Assembly: GCA_017999985.1 (NCBI GenBank)
Contig: JAGNKU010000001.1
Span: 363,276 to 427,275, forward strand
Direction: 5' to 3'
Length of the DNA: 64,000 bases
From: Phycisphaerae bacterium
GTDB lineage: Bacteria > Planctomycetota > Phycisphaerae > UBA1845 > Fen-1342
Notes under the pieces: model-generated
What the model was told of the DNA's origin: nothing
Seen by the model: the letters and a program-made list of their open reading frames with translations, nothing else
Databases searched by the model: none
Translations under genes and position numbers: made by a program
Shown here: positions 48,993-58,636 of the stretch, one piece after another
Layout of the letters: each line of letters starts with the position of its first letter
How positions within the stretch are numbered: position 1 is the stretch's first letter

Positions 48993-51332
48993 ATGCAGCG
49001 ACCCCGTGGAACCTGGGGGCGGACGCAGTGGATCATCGTCCTGGGACTGTGCGGCCTGCTCACGGCCTCCGCCGGCGCCCAGATCGTTATCGACAACAGC
49101 GACGCGGGCTTCAGCGTCCTCGCCGAGGTGTGGGACACGGGCACGACGGCCGCGGGGCATTACGGCGACGATTACCGCTTTCGACTGACGACCGCGACCG
49201 GGGCCGCGTTTGGCGAAGTGGAGTGGCGCCCCAACCTGCCCGCCGCCGGCCTCTACGAGGTGGCGATCTACTACCCGCAGGGCAGCAACCGGGCGAACAA
49301 CGCGCCGTTCACGGTGCATTATGCTAACGGCTCCCAGACGTTCGCGGTCAACCAGCGGCAGAACGGCGGACAGTGGAACGTCCTGGGAACGTTTGAGTTC
49401 GACGCCGGCACGACCGGCCGCGTGACGCTCACGAACCAGGCGAACGCCTCGGTCGTGATTGCCGACGCCGTACGTTTCCTGCTCACGACCGGCGACGTCG
49501 AGCTGACGATGGCGGTTAGTCCGATGGGCACGGGCACGACCACCCCCGCCGTCGGCGGACCGTACCCACAGGCCCTCAACGCAATCGTGCCCATCGCTGC
49601 CGCGCCAGCGCCGGGCTACGACTTCCATCATTGGGAGGTATCGGCCGGCGCGCCGGTGGCCAATCCGTCCGCGGCTTCGACCACCGTCACGATGGACGAG
49701 AGCAAGACCGTGACCGCGGTGTTCGTGGAGCAGGGCCCGACGCCGCCGGAATTCCGCGGTTTCTGGGCGGATGCGTTTCACCAGGGCTACAAGAGCACGT
49801 CCGAGATCGACACGATGATCGGGTGGGCGCTGGCCGGCAACTACAACGCGATCGTACCCGAAGTGCTCGCGTTCCAGGATCAGACGGGCAGCGGGCACGG
49901 GGCCTACTGGAATTCGAGCATCGTGCCCAAGGCGACCGACATCTCCGGCGGCATTGATCCGCTGGCGTACCTTGTGCAGCAGGCCCACGCCGCCGGCCTC
50001 GAAGTGCATTGCTGGCTGGTCGCGTTCCGCGTGTCGGCGGTGTGGCCGCCGAGCGGCAACGCGCTGGTGGCCGCACATCCGGAATGGCTGATGGTGCCGC
50101 AGGCGTCGATCGGGACGGTGGCCAAGGTCGGCAGCTATTACACGTTCGACGCCGGCTCACCCGGCGTGCAGGACTACCTGATGAGCATCGTGCGCGAGTT
50201 GTGCGAGAACTACGAGATCGACGGCGTGCACTGGGACTACATCCGCTATACGCAGACCGACGCGGGCTACCCGGCCGACACCAATTACGCCGGCTCGTCG
50301 CTCCGGCGTTTCCAGAACATCACGGGCTACGTCGGCGTTCCCGGGCCGAATGAGCCGTCCTGGAATGACTTCCGCCGGCGCACGATTACCGAGTTCGTCC
50401 GGCGGGCGATGTTCGAGGTTCCGACTTGCGTGAACCCGCGGCAGCCCTTGCGACACACGGCGGCGCTCGTGACGTGGTACCCGGCCAACACCGACTTTCA
50501 CGAGACGAACCCGTACAAGGTGTTCTGCGACTGGGAATTCTGGCAGGACATGGGCTACCTGGACGCGACGGTGCCGATGTCGTACTTCGACGAGAACTCC
50601 TACCCAACGACGTATCGCGAGTGGGTGGACAACTCGGTGATGTGGGCGAACAACTACAACCGCCACACGTTCATCGGCCCGGGTATCTACATGAATACGT
50701 TTGCCGACAGTCGCACGCAACTGCTCTACGCGCGCAACGCGGGCGCCGACGGGATCTGCACGTATTCGTACGCGTCGACGAACGACGGCGGAGAAACCTG
50801 GTCGAGCTGGTACCCGTATGTCGCAGCTAACGTGTTCACCGAGCCGGTGCCGACGCCCACGATGACCTGGCGCGATCCGGAGACCGCGACCGACGGCACG
50901 GTGTACGGCCGCGTGACGGACGGCGCCACCGGCACGCCAATCGACAACGCGACGATCAAGATCAACGGGGTCGCGAGCGTCGCGACTGACGGAAACGGGT
51001 ACTACATCCTCACCAAGCTGACAGCGGCCGCCGATGGCACTCTGGTTCCACTCAGCGCCGTGGCCGACGGCTACACCGAAGTGGCCCGGCCGGCGGTGCT
51101 GGTCGAGCGCGCCGGGTTCACCGAGGCGAACTTCGCGCTGGGCACCTGGCTCGCCGGCGACTACGACGTGGATGGCGACGTCGACTGGGACGACTTCCTG
51201 CGGATCGAGCCGAGCATCGTGGGGCCGGACAATGGTCCCCCGCCAGCCGGCGGCGACGTGTTCGACTTCAATGCGGATCTCGACGTCGATTTGGCGGATT
51301 TTACGCTGTTTCAGCAGTCCTTCGGACTGTAG
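48993..51332 (+). CDS. Secreted GHL10-like glycoside hydrolase with golvesin-like and dockerin-like domains
   Basis: 779 aa from an ATG with GAGG upstream. The signal peptide ends at ASAGAQIV. An N-terminal golvesin/Xly-type beta-sandwich (AEVWDTGTTAAGHYGDDYRF) is followed by a bacterial Ig-like domain. The catalytic part starts RGFWADAFHQGYKSTSEID and includes VHCWLVAFRVSAVWPPSG and IDGVHWDYIRYTQTD, matching the GHL10/DUF187 TIM barrel. A carboxypeptidase-regulatory-like sandwich (GTVYGRVTDGATGTPID) follows. The C-terminus has two calcium-loop-like segments (DYDVDGDVDWDDFL and DFNADLDVDLADF), a divergent dockerin. Confidence 0.82.
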   Translation: MQRPRGTWGRTQWIIVLGLCGLLTASAGAQIVIDNSDAGFSVLAEVWDTGTTAAGHYGDDYRFRLTTATGAAFGEVEWRPNLPAAGLYEVAIYYPQGSNRANNAPFTVHYANGSQTFAVNQRQNGGQWNVLGTFEFDAGTTGRVTLTNQANASVVIADAVRFLLTTGDVELTMAVSPMGTGTTTPAVGGPYPQALNAIVPIAAAPAPGYDFHHWEVSAGAPVANPSAASTTVTMDESKTVTAVFVEQGPTPPEFRGFWADAFHQGYKSTSEIDTMIGWALAGNYNAIVPEVLAFQDQTGSGHGAYWNSSIVPKATDISGGIDPLAYLVQQAHAAGLEVHCWLVAFRVSAVWPPSGNALVAAHPEWLMVPQASIGTVAKVGSYYTFDAGSPGVQDYLMSIVRELCENYEIDGVHWDYIRYTQTDAGYPADTNYAGSSLRRFQNITGYVGVPGPNEPSWNDFRRRTITEFVRRAMFEVPTCVNPRQPLRHTAALVTWYPANTDFHETNPYKVFCDWEFWQDMGYLDATVPMSYFDENSYPTTYREWVDNSVMWANNYNRHTFIGPGIYMNTFADSRTQLLYARNAGADGICTYSYASTNDGGETWSSWYPYVAANVFTEPVPTPTMTWRDPETATDGTVYGRVTDGATGTPIDNATIKINGVASVATDGNGYYILTKLTAAADGTLVPLSAVADGYTEVARPAVLVERAGFTEANFALGTWLAGDYDVDGDVDWDDFLRIEPSIVGPDNGPPPAGGDVFDFNADLDVDLADFTLFQQSFGL

Positions 51333-51487
51333 CGTGCCGCGCACGGCGCGCGGCTGACACGCAGCATTTCACTCCTGAAACGTGCCCTGGTGAGCGTGGG
51401 CGCACGGTGGGTGGGTGTGCCGCGCGGATGCGTGGGGCGACTTGCCGCGCGCGGTAGAATAGGGTGTGCTTGTTCGGAGGGCCTGCC

Positions 51488-53308
51488 ATGCACGCACACG
51501 GGGCAATCACGACCGTCGGCCAAACCGTTGTCGTCTTGCTGGTGCTGTCGGCCGGTGCGTTCGGGCAGGAACCGCCGGCAAGGGATCGCGATGTGACGAT
51601 CACGATCACGTCACCGAACGGCGGGGAGGTCTGGACGGCTGGCACGTATCAGACGATCACGTGGACGCCGACCGGCGGCTGGCCGTTCAGCGCGGAGATC
51701 TCGCTCTGGAAGAGCGGCGCGTTCTACACCTACATCGGCACCACGTCGTCGAGCTACGGCAGTTACGACTGGCTGGTGTGTCCGCTGGTTGGTGACGGGG
51801 CGGACTATACAGTCCACATCGCCATCACCGACTCACCGACGCCAGCGGAAGACGACAGCGACGCGCCATTCGAGATCACGGGCTCCGCGCCGGTGCCGAC
51901 CTTGGCGGTGACCAGCCCCAACGGCGGGGAATCGTGGGTCGCCGGCAAGACGCAGACGATCACCTGGAGCAGCACGGACCCGAGCGGGTACGTGGCGGCA
52001 TGGTTGTATCAGGGCGGTGAGCGCGACTTGTTTGTCGGACACGTACCGATGAGCGCCGGGGAGCTGACGTGGGACGTGCCACCCTACCTCGGTGATGCCA
52101 GCGACTACACAGTGCGGCTCACCTGGGTGGATGAGTGCGGGCCGGCGCGCGAGGACTTCAGCGACGGGCCGTTCGCGGTCACCGACTCGCGGCCACTGCC
52201 GACGATCACGGTCACCGCGCCCAACGGCGGCGAAGTGTGGACGGCCGACACGGTGCAGACGATCACGTGGGACAGCACGTCGCCCGCGGGGGACATCGAA
52301 ATCTGGCTGAACCACGATGAATCCGGGTACGAGTACATCGGCTCCGCACCGATGGCGGATGGCCAGTTCGTTTGGTCGCTCCTGCCCTGCGTGCCCGTGA
52401 CCACGGATTGCCGGATCGAGGTGCGCTGGTCGGACGGCGGGCGGAGTGTGGCGGACGCGAGCGATGCCGCGTTCGAGCTGACGGGCGCGACCGAGCCGGT
52501 GCTGGTCGTGACCAATCCGAGCGCCGGCACCGAGTGGACGGCCGGCACGACGCAGACCGTCACGTGGATCAGCTCCGTGGCGCATGGCGACGTCGTGGTT
52601 GAGCTGTACAAGGGTAGTGCGTTCTACGCGGTCCTGGGCCGGGCGCCGGCGGCCGCCGGCAGTCTCACGTGGGACATTTGCCCCGACATCGGTGACGGCA
52701 GCTACACGATTCAACTGGCGCTGGAGAGTTGCGGTACATACGTGACGGGCGGGACGTTCGACATCGTCGGATCGGTGACGCCGACGCTCACGTTGATCAG
52801 CCCGACCGGCGGTGAGACCTGGATCGCGGGGCAGTCGTACACCATCCAGTGGACGAGCGCGAACCTGGCGGGCTATCTCGACATCTACCTGCCGGACAAC
52901 ACGCTGGTGCAGTCCGGACACGCGGTGGTGCCGATTTCGGCCGGGAGCTTCACGTGGGCCATTCCGCCGAGCCTGACTTGGCCGCCGCCGGCGCCGGTGA
53001 CGCAGGCGGGCGGTGTGAAGATCCGGTCGTATGAATGCGGGCCGGCGGTGAGCGCGGCGGGCGGCGAGTTCACGATCGTGCTGGGGACAGCGCTGCCGGG
53101 CGACCTCGACGGCGACAACGACATCGATCTACGCGATCTGGCCGGGTTCCAGGCGTATTTCACGGGGCGTGGGCCAATGTTCCTCGACCCGGGGTATGAC
53201 TTCTTCGACGTCGAGCCAGATGGCGACGTGGACATGGACGACTGGGCGGTGATTCGGGCGGGGTTCGACGGACCGCAAGCGTTTCCACGGCAGACGCGCG
53301 GGCGATGA
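51488..53308 (+). CDS. Secreted five-repeat Ig-like (Kre9/KNH-type) protein with dockerin-like end
   Basis: 606 aa with GGAGG before the ATG. The signal peptide ends at GAFGQEP. Five ~95-residue repeats each open with a variant of ITSPNGGEVWTAGTYQTITW, near residues 37, 140, 240, 338 and 435; these fit the Kre9/KNH-like beta-sandwich (PF10342). The tail GDLDGDNDIDLRDLAGFQ and VEPDGDVDMDDWAVIR form a divergent dockerin-like pair. The role is probably structural or adhesive. Its stop overlaps an in-frame ATG of the next gene. Confidence 0.8.
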   Translation: MHAHGAITTVGQTVVVLLVLSAGAFGQEPPARDRDVTITITSPNGGEVWTAGTYQTITWTPTGGWPFSAEISLWKSGAFYTYIGTTSSSYGSYDWLVCPLVGDGADYTVHIAITDSPTPAEDDSDAPFEITGSAPVPTLAVTSPNGGESWVAGKTQTITWSSTDPSGYVAAWLYQGGERDLFVGHVPMSAGELTWDVPPYLGDASDYTVRLTWVDECGPAREDFSDGPFAVTDSRPLPTITVTAPNGGEVWTADTVQTITWDSTSPAGDIEIWLNHDESGYEYIGSAPMADGQFVWSLLPCVPVTTDCRIEVRWSDGGRSVADASDAAFELTGATEPVLVVTNPSAGTEWTAGTTQTVTWISSVAHGDVVVELYKGSAFYAVLGRAPAAAGSLTWDICPDIGDGSYTIQLALESCGTYVTGGTFDIVGSVTPTLTLISPTGGETWIAGQSYTIQWTSANLAGYLDIYLPDNTLVQSGHAVVPISAGSFTWAIPPSLTWPPPAPVTQAGGVKIRSYECGPAVSAAGGEFTIVLGTALPGDLDGDNDIDLRDLAGFQAYFTGRGPMFLDPGYDFFDVEPDGDVDMDDWAVIRAGFDGPQAFPRQTRGR

Positions 53309-53343
53309 GGGCGCGCGTTTGCGAGACTGAGAGGGCTGTAACG

Positions 53344-54306
53344 ATGTACACGACTCAGCGCTGCAAGCGAGATGGGCGGGCGAGCGCCGCGCCGCGGATG
53401 CGGGCGTTCACGCTGACGGAACTGTTGGCGACGGTGGCGGCGATTGGTGCGCTGCTGCTGGTGCTGGTGCCGGCGTTGCAGGCGGCGGGCGGCCGGGATG
53501 ATGCGGCGGTTTGCCTGCAGAATCTGCACGCGCTGGGGATGGCGGTGCGGACGTATGCCGACGAGTACGGCACGTTGCCAGGGCCGCTCTCGCCGGCGGT
53601 TTCGCACGACATCGCGGCGCAGACCGAAGAGTATTTTCGTGAACAGCAACTCAGTTGGAAGCTGCGAAGCGTGCTGGGCAGCGATGTTGGCGACCGCCTG
53701 ATCACGTGTCCGACGGCGTCGGCGCTGAACCCGGACGCGAATTTCGTGACGTTCTTCCAGCTCACGTCGAGGGACGTTCGTCCGGTGCACTATGCGCTCA
53801 ACAACGTTGGACCGAACGGCTCCGGTGGACCCGCACCCGGAGTGCGCACTACGAATCCGCCGACCTACTTCGGACTCCAGGCCCCGCCTCCCTCGTATGA
53901 AGTTACGATCGCGCCGAGACGCTGGGGGCAGATTGCGCAACCTGCTGAAGAGTGGATGATCGCCGACGCCTGGTATCGGCCGCGCACGAATCCGTCGCTG
54001 CCCGAACTCCAACAGGAAGGCCCATTGCAGACTTCTTGGACGGGCGAGGCGCTGCCGTATTTCGCGCCGCACGGCCGGAGCGCGCCCGAGAGCTATGTGT
54101 TCACCGGCTCAAGCGCCCGCAGTGCTGGCATTGTCAAGGTGCGCCAGAACAAGTCGGACGGCGCCACGAACACGTTGTTCTTCGACGGACATGCGGCGGG
54201 CGTGCCGTCGCGCACGCTCACCCGGAGTGGACTCGAACTGCTCTATGGTTTCCCCGGCACGGTGAATCCGTATACTCCGCTGCCGAGCCAGGCGATTTGG
54301 CGCTGA
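53344..54306 (+). CDS. Type II pseudopilin-like protein (prepilin N-terminus), copy 1
   Basis: 320 aa from the ATG at 53344 (GAGAGG upstream; an earlier ATG at 53305 overlaps the previous gene). The prepilin cleavage/methylation signal is RMRAFTLTELLATVAAIGAL, followed by a hydrophobic helix. The globular domain has CLQNLHALGMAVRTYADEYG, close to the DUF1559/SBP_bac_10-like planctomycetal pseudopilin pattern. Late blocks SDGATNTLFFDGHAAGVP and LPSQAIWR end the protein. The next gene is a clear paralogue. It is likely processed by prepilin peptidase and placed in an envelope-spanning pilus-like structure. Confidence 0.82.
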   Translation: MYTTQRCKRDGRASAAPRMRAFTLTELLATVAAIGALLLVLVPALQAAGGRDDAAVCLQNLHALGMAVRTYADEYGTLPGPLSPAVSHDIAAQTEEYFREQQLSWKLRSVLGSDVGDRLITCPTASALNPDANFVTFFQLTSRDVRPVHYALNNVGPNGSGGPAPGVRTTNPPTYFGLQAPPPSYEVTIAPRRWGQIAQPAEEWMIADAWYRPRTNPSLPELQQEGPLQTSWTGEALPYFAPHGRSAPESYVFTGSSARSAGIVKVRQNKSDGATNTLFFDGHAAGVPSRTLTRSGLELLYGFPGTVNPYTPLPSQAIWR

Positions 54307-54338
54307 ATGTGTATGCAGCGCCCGAAAGGGGCGCAGCG

Positions 54339-55301
54339 ATGCACGGAGAACGCATCCAGGAACCGCGGCGGCGGGGATTCACGCTGACGGAGCTGGTGGC
54401 AACCGCGGGGGCGCTGAGTGCATTCCTCTTGCTCCTGGTGCCTGCGCTCGCGATCGATGGCGAACGCGAGAAAGACGCCCTGTGCCTGGCCAACCTGCGC
54501 GCGCTGGGCGTGGCAGTCCGGCAGTACGCGGACGACCACGGCAGCATCCTGCCGGGGCCGCTGCACGCCGCGATCTCCCATGGCGACATCGACCAGATGC
54601 CGGTGCTGATGCGACCTTTTCAGTTCCGGCGGGTACTGGGCAATATCCTGGGGGAGGACGCGGCGGAGCGCCTCAGCACGTGTCCGGTGCAGGCCGAGCT
54701 GAACCCCGACGCCAATTTCGCGCGGTTCATACACGCGACCAACCGGACCGTCTATCCCACGCACTACGTGCTCAACAACGTCGGTCTGAACTTGGACGAG
54801 GGCGGACCGATCAACCACTACCGCACAACGAAACCGCCGTTTTACTTCGGATATGCCAGCCTTTCGCCGACGCAGCCCACGCAACACGAGTACATGCTGC
54901 GCTACCCGCCGCAACACTGGGGCCGCATTGCGCACCCCGGCCAGGAATGGATGATCGCCGACGCGTGGTACCGGCCACGCACCAATCCCGCGTTTCCGGA
55001 GTTGCAGCAGGAAGGGCCGTTCCAGTCAGCCTGGTCAGGCGAGGCCCTGCCAGGCTTCGCCCCGCACGGCCGGCACGCGCCGGAGAGCTACGTGTTTACC
55101 ACGACGTGGGAGCGCAGCGCCGCATGCGCCCGTATCCGACAAGACAAGTCCGACGGCGCAACAAACACGCTGTTCTTCGACGGGCACGCCACGGGGGTGC
55201 CGGCCCGGACGTTGACGCTGATGGGCTTCGAGCTGCTGTACGGCTTTCCGGGCACGGTGAACCCACAAACGCCGCTGCCGAGCCAGGCGATTTGGCGCTG
55301 A
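54339..55301 (+). CDS. Type II pseudopilin-like protein, copy 2
   Basis: 320 aa with GAAAGGGG upstream of the ATG. The prepilin signal is RRRGFTLTELVATAGALSAF. The body matches copy 1 along its length: CLANLRALGVAVRQYADDHG, EWMIADAWYRPRTNPAFPEL, SDGATNTLFFDGHATGVP, and the identical end LPSQAIWR. The two are tandem duplicates 32 bases apart and of equal length. N-terminal helices differ more than the C-terminal halves. Confidence 0.82.
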   Translation: MHGERIQEPRRRGFTLTELVATAGALSAFLLLLVPALAIDGEREKDALCLANLRALGVAVRQYADDHGSILPGPLHAAISHGDIDQMPVLMRPFQFRRVLGNILGEDAAERLSTCPVQAELNPDANFARFIHATNRTVYPTHYVLNNVGLNLDEGGPINHYRTTKPPFYFGYASLSPTQPTQHEYMLRYPPQHWGRIAHPGQEWMIADAWYRPRTNPAFPELQQEGPFQSAWSGEALPGFAPHGRHAPESYVFTTTWERSAACARIRQDKSDGATNTLFFDGHATGVPARTLTLMGFELLYGFPGTVNPQTPLPSQAIWR

Positions 55302-55370
55302 CCGCGCGGCCGCGCCCGCCGCTCCCCAAGCTGCTATACTACCAGCCGACCCAGCACCGGGAGTGGCCGC

Positions 55371-56456
55371 ATGCACCCGCGCGTCGAGCGTCTGCCCGAG
55401 CCCGAGCCCGACTATCGTCGCTTTCTCGCCGTCCTGCGGCGCGAGCGGCCGGACCGCATTCCACTGATCGAGCTGGCCGTGCACCCGGAGGTGGTGACGA
55501 CCCTCCTGGCGGAGCCGCCCGTCGCGACCGGCAACCCGCGGGCCGACCTGCGCATCGCGAACCAGCGCGCGGTGCGCGTACAGCACCGCCTGGGCTATGA
55601 CGTGGTGAAGGTCTCCGCGCCGATTCCGTTCGGCGTCCGGCGTTTGCAGGGGCAGGACAACTCCAGCGTCAGTCGCGGCGTGCGCGAGTGGCTCGATGAG
55701 CACCGCGGGCCGATCGGCAGCCTGGACGACGTGGAATGCTACGCCTGGCCGACGGTGCGCGACGTGGATTTCGGGCCACTGGAGGCGGCCACCGAGATCC
55801 TGCCCGACGGCATGGCGCTGATCGGGTTCGCGGGCGGCGTGCTCGAGTTCTCCATGGACCTGCTCGGCATGGAGCGGCTGATGACTTCGACACGGCGGGA
55901 GCCGGCGCTGGTCGCGGCGGTCATCGAGCGCGTGGGGCAGATCATCTACGGCGTGTTCGAGACATACTGCCGGATGGACTCGGTGTGCGCGATCTGGCTC
56001 GGTGATGACCTCGGGCACAAGCATGGTCCGCTGCTGTCGCCCAAGTGGCTGACCGAGCACATCGTGCCTTGGTACCGGCGGTTCGCGGAACTGGCGCACG
56101 AGCACGGGCGGCCGCTGCTCCTGCACACGTGTGGCAACACGGCGACGGTGATGCCGGCCATCGTGGACGCTGGGATCGATGCCAAGCACAGCTTCGAGGA
56201 TGCGATCGAGCCGGTCGAATGCTTTTATGATCGCTGGATCGAGCGGATCGCGGTGCTGGGCGGCGTGGACGTGCATCTGCTGTCCGCCGGCACGGAGGCC
56301 GAAATCAAGCAGCGCACGCGCGCGATTCTGGAGCACGTGGCGCCGCGCGGCGGGTACGCGTGCGGCTCAGGGAACAGCATTCCGAGCTACGTGTCGGCGA
56401 CGAACTACCTCGCGCTGATCGAAGCGGTGGCCGAATTCAACGCCGCGGCGCGCTGA
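55371..56456 (+). CDS. Uroporphyrinogen decarboxylase-like (URO-D superfamily) protein
   Basis: 361 aa. The fold blocks are RFLAVLRRERPDRIPLIELA at the start, FAGGVLEFSMDLLGME in the middle, HGRPLLLHTCGNTATVMPAI, and GYACGSGNSIPSYVSATNYL near the end. HTCGN resembles the zinc-cysteine region of MtaA/CmuA-type methyltransferases better than true HemE, which has an N-terminal RQAGR substrate motif not seen here. It may handle a corrinoid-linked methyl group, but no partner corrinoid protein is adjacent. A TATACT lies at 55335-55340, without a clear -35. Confidence 0.78.
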   Translation: MHPRVERLPEPEPDYRRFLAVLRRERPDRIPLIELAVHPEVVTTLLAEPPVATGNPRADLRIANQRAVRVQHRLGYDVVKVSAPIPFGVRRLQGQDNSSVSRGVREWLDEHRGPIGSLDDVECYAWPTVRDVDFGPLEAATEILPDGMALIGFAGGVLEFSMDLLGMERLMTSTRREPALVAAVIERVGQIIYGVFETYCRMDSVCAIWLGDDLGHKHGPLLSPKWLTEHIVPWYRRFAELAHEHGRPLLLHTCGNTATVMPAIVDAGIDAKHSFEDAIEPVECFYDRWIERIAVLGGVDVHLLSAGTEAEIKQRTRAILEHVAPRGGYACGSGNSIPSYVSATNYLALIEAVAEFNAAAR

Positions 56457-56464
56457 CGCGGGCT

Positions 56465-56605
56465 CACCACCAAGACACCAAGGCACCAAGAAGAGGCTTG
56501 AGTATGGATCACATGAGCGGTGGTGCGCGGGCCGGGAAGATTGCAGGATTGCGGCTGCCAGCCAGATTGATACCTGTTTTCTTGGTGTCTTGGTGTCTTG
56601 GTAGT
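56465..56605. repeat. Inverted octamer-repeat element overlapping a gene start
   Basis: The left arm (56465-56494) is ACCAAGACACCAAGGCACCA-type octamers. The right arm (56577-56605) is the same on the other strand, with one mismatch in 24 aligned positions. The arms flank the ATG at 56504, and the right arm codes for the hydrophobic part of that protein's signal peptide. Confidence 0.82.
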
Positions 56606-58498
56606 TACTCCGTCTCTGCTGCCGCGGGGGACGAGCCGCAGGCGGGGAAGTACTTTCAGATCCGCGTGGTGGACGAGCAGACCGGGCGCGGCGTGCCGCT
56701 GATCGAGCTGAGCACGACGAACAACGCGCGCTACTACACCGACAGCAATGGCGTAGTCGCGTTTTACGAGCCCGGGCTGATGGACACCGACGTGCATTTC
56801 CTGGTCAAGGGCCACGGGTACGAGTATCCAAAGGACGGGTTTGGTTACGCCGGCAAGACGCTCGCGGTTACGCCGGGAGGCAGTGCCGAATTGAAGGTCA
56901 AGCGCATCAACATCGCCGAGCGGCTGTACCGCATCACGGGCACCGGCATCTATCGCGACAGCGTGCTGCTCGGTTTGCCCGTGCCGCTTGAAAAGCCAGT
57001 GATCAACGGGCTGGTCTGCGGCTCCGACAGCGTGCTCAACACGGTGTACCAGGGGCGGCTATGGTGGATCTGGGGCGACACGGGGCGACCGGCGTACCCA
57101 CTGGGGAATTTCAACGCGAGCGGGGCCACGTCGCGGCTGCCGGCCGACGGTGGGCTCGACCCGGACGTCGGCGTGAATCTCACGTACTTCGTCGACGCCA
57201 AGGGCTTCGCGAAGGGCATGGCGCCGGTGCCGGGCGAGGGGCCGACGTGGCTGGATTCACTCTTGGCGCTGCCCGATGACACCGGACGCGAGCGGCTGCT
57301 GGCCGGCTACGCGAAGGTCCGGCAGAACATGGAGACCTACGAGCGCGGGTTCGTCGAGTTCGACGACGACAAGCAGGAGTTCGTGAAGATCGCGCAGTTC
57401 GACAAGGACGCGCCGGCGTGCCCAGGCGGACACCCGGTGCGAGCCGCGACGGACGACGGCGAGTATCTCTACTTCGGCAAGCCGGTGCTGCTCACACGCG
57501 TGCGGGCCGACCGGCAGCACTTTCTCGATGTCGCCGCGTGCGAATCGTACACCTGCCTGAAAGAGGGCACGCGCGCGGCGGATCAGCAGATTGACCGAGC
57601 GGCGGACGGCACAATTCGCTATGGATGGAAGAAGAACACGCCGTTCCTGGGGCCGCGTGAACAGGCGGACCTGGTCAAGGCAGAGGTGCTCAAACCGGAG
57701 GAAGCCCTGCTCCAGGTGCGGGACGCCGACACGGGCAAGGCCGTGCAGATTCATGGCGGATCGACTTACTGGAATCGCTATCGCAACCGGTGGGTGCTGA
57801 TCGCGACTGAGCTGTTCGGCACGTCCGTGCTGGGCGAGCTGTGGTACGCGGAGGCGGATACGCCCGTCGGGCCGTGGGTTTATGCGCGCAAGGTCATTAC
57901 GCACGATACGTACAGCTTCTACAACCCGAACCAGCATCCGCAGTTCGCAAAGGACAACGACCGAATTGTGTACTTTGAAGGCACGTACACGATCCTGTTC
58001 TCCGGCAACCCGACGCCGACGCCGTTCTACGAATACAACCAGATCATGTACAAGCTGGACCTGGCGGACGCGCGGCTGACCCTGCCGGTGCCGGTGTATG
58101 ACATCTCTGAGGCGGGCGCGGGCCGGCGGTTTGCGACGTGCAGCGCTGTGCCGAAGGGCGCGGCAGAACCGCCGATCGCGTTTTTCGCGTGCGACCGCGC
58201 GGCGCCGGGGACGGTGCCGGTGTATGCCAATGCGAACGGGTTGGCGCTGGGTGATCCGGCTGCGGCGGCAGCGCAAGCGCCGGTCTGCTACGTGCTGCCG
58301 GCCGAAAGCACTGTGGAGTCGGTGACGACTGTGCCGCTATACGAATATGTTGGCGCCGATGGGCAACACGCGTACAGCACCGCTGCGGAGTGGTCACGGC
58401 CGGGGTATCAACGGGCAGGGGAAGTGTTCTGTCGCGTGTGGCGAAATCCGTTTGCGGCGGCGGTGCGGTTCGCACCGGGCGCGGTGCGTGCCCGTTGA
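56504..58498 (+). CDS. Secreted protein, possible DUF4185-like beta-propeller
   Basis: 664 aa. The signal peptide runs through LIPVFLVSWCLGSYSVSAA. An N-terminal sandwich (FQIRVVDEQTGRGVPLIEL) resembles a carboxypeptidase-regulatory-like domain. The large C-terminal part has VYQGRLWWIWGDTGRPAYP, WVLIATELFGTSVLGELWYA and GTYTILFSGNPTPTPFYEYN, the blade-like strands of five-bladed propellers (DUF4185/glycosidase-like). No catalytic residues assigned. The start region lies inside a dispersed inverted repeat, so the N-terminus is partly repeat-derived; a later start would lose the signal peptide. Confidence 0.72.
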   Translation: MDHMSGGARAGKIAGLRLPARLIPVFLVSWCLGSYSVSAAAGDEPQAGKYFQIRVVDEQTGRGVPLIELSTTNNARYYTDSNGVVAFYEPGLMDTDVHFLVKGHGYEYPKDGFGYAGKTLAVTPGGSAELKVKRINIAERLYRITGTGIYRDSVLLGLPVPLEKPVINGLVCGSDSVLNTVYQGRLWWIWGDTGRPAYPLGNFNASGATSRLPADGGLDPDVGVNLTYFVDAKGFAKGMAPVPGEGPTWLDSLLALPDDTGRERLLAGYAKVRQNMETYERGFVEFDDDKQEFVKIAQFDKDAPACPGGHPVRAATDDGEYLYFGKPVLLTRVRADRQHFLDVAACESYTCLKEGTRAADQQIDRAADGTIRYGWKKNTPFLGPREQADLVKAEVLKPEEALLQVRDADTGKAVQIHGGSTYWNRYRNRWVLIATELFGTSVLGELWYAEADTPVGPWVYARKVITHDTYSFYNPNQHPQFAKDNDRIVYFEGTYTILFSGNPTPTPFYEYNQIMYKLDLADARLTLPVPVYDISEAGAGRRFATCSAVPKGAAEPPIAFFACDRAAPGTVPVYANANGLALGDPAAAAAQAPVCYVLPAESTVESVTTVPLYEYVGADGQHAYSTAAEWSRPGYQRAGEVFCRVWRNPFAAAVRFAPGAVRAR

Positions 58499-58636
58499 GA
58501 GTGCCGCCCGAGAATCGACCGGTAATCGGTCCCACTGGAATATTCCTGGGTTTGACATCCGACACGAACTGTCTGGCCGATCGGCTCGTATGACGGTGGG
58601 GCGCAAAGGCGCAACACGTCGTGAAGGAGACTTGAT

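Noticed and set aside
55371..56456. True uroporphyrinogen decarboxylase (hemE)
   Set aside because: The N-terminal RQAGR-type substrate motif is not present; the HTCGN block fits the MtaA/CmuA-type branch better.
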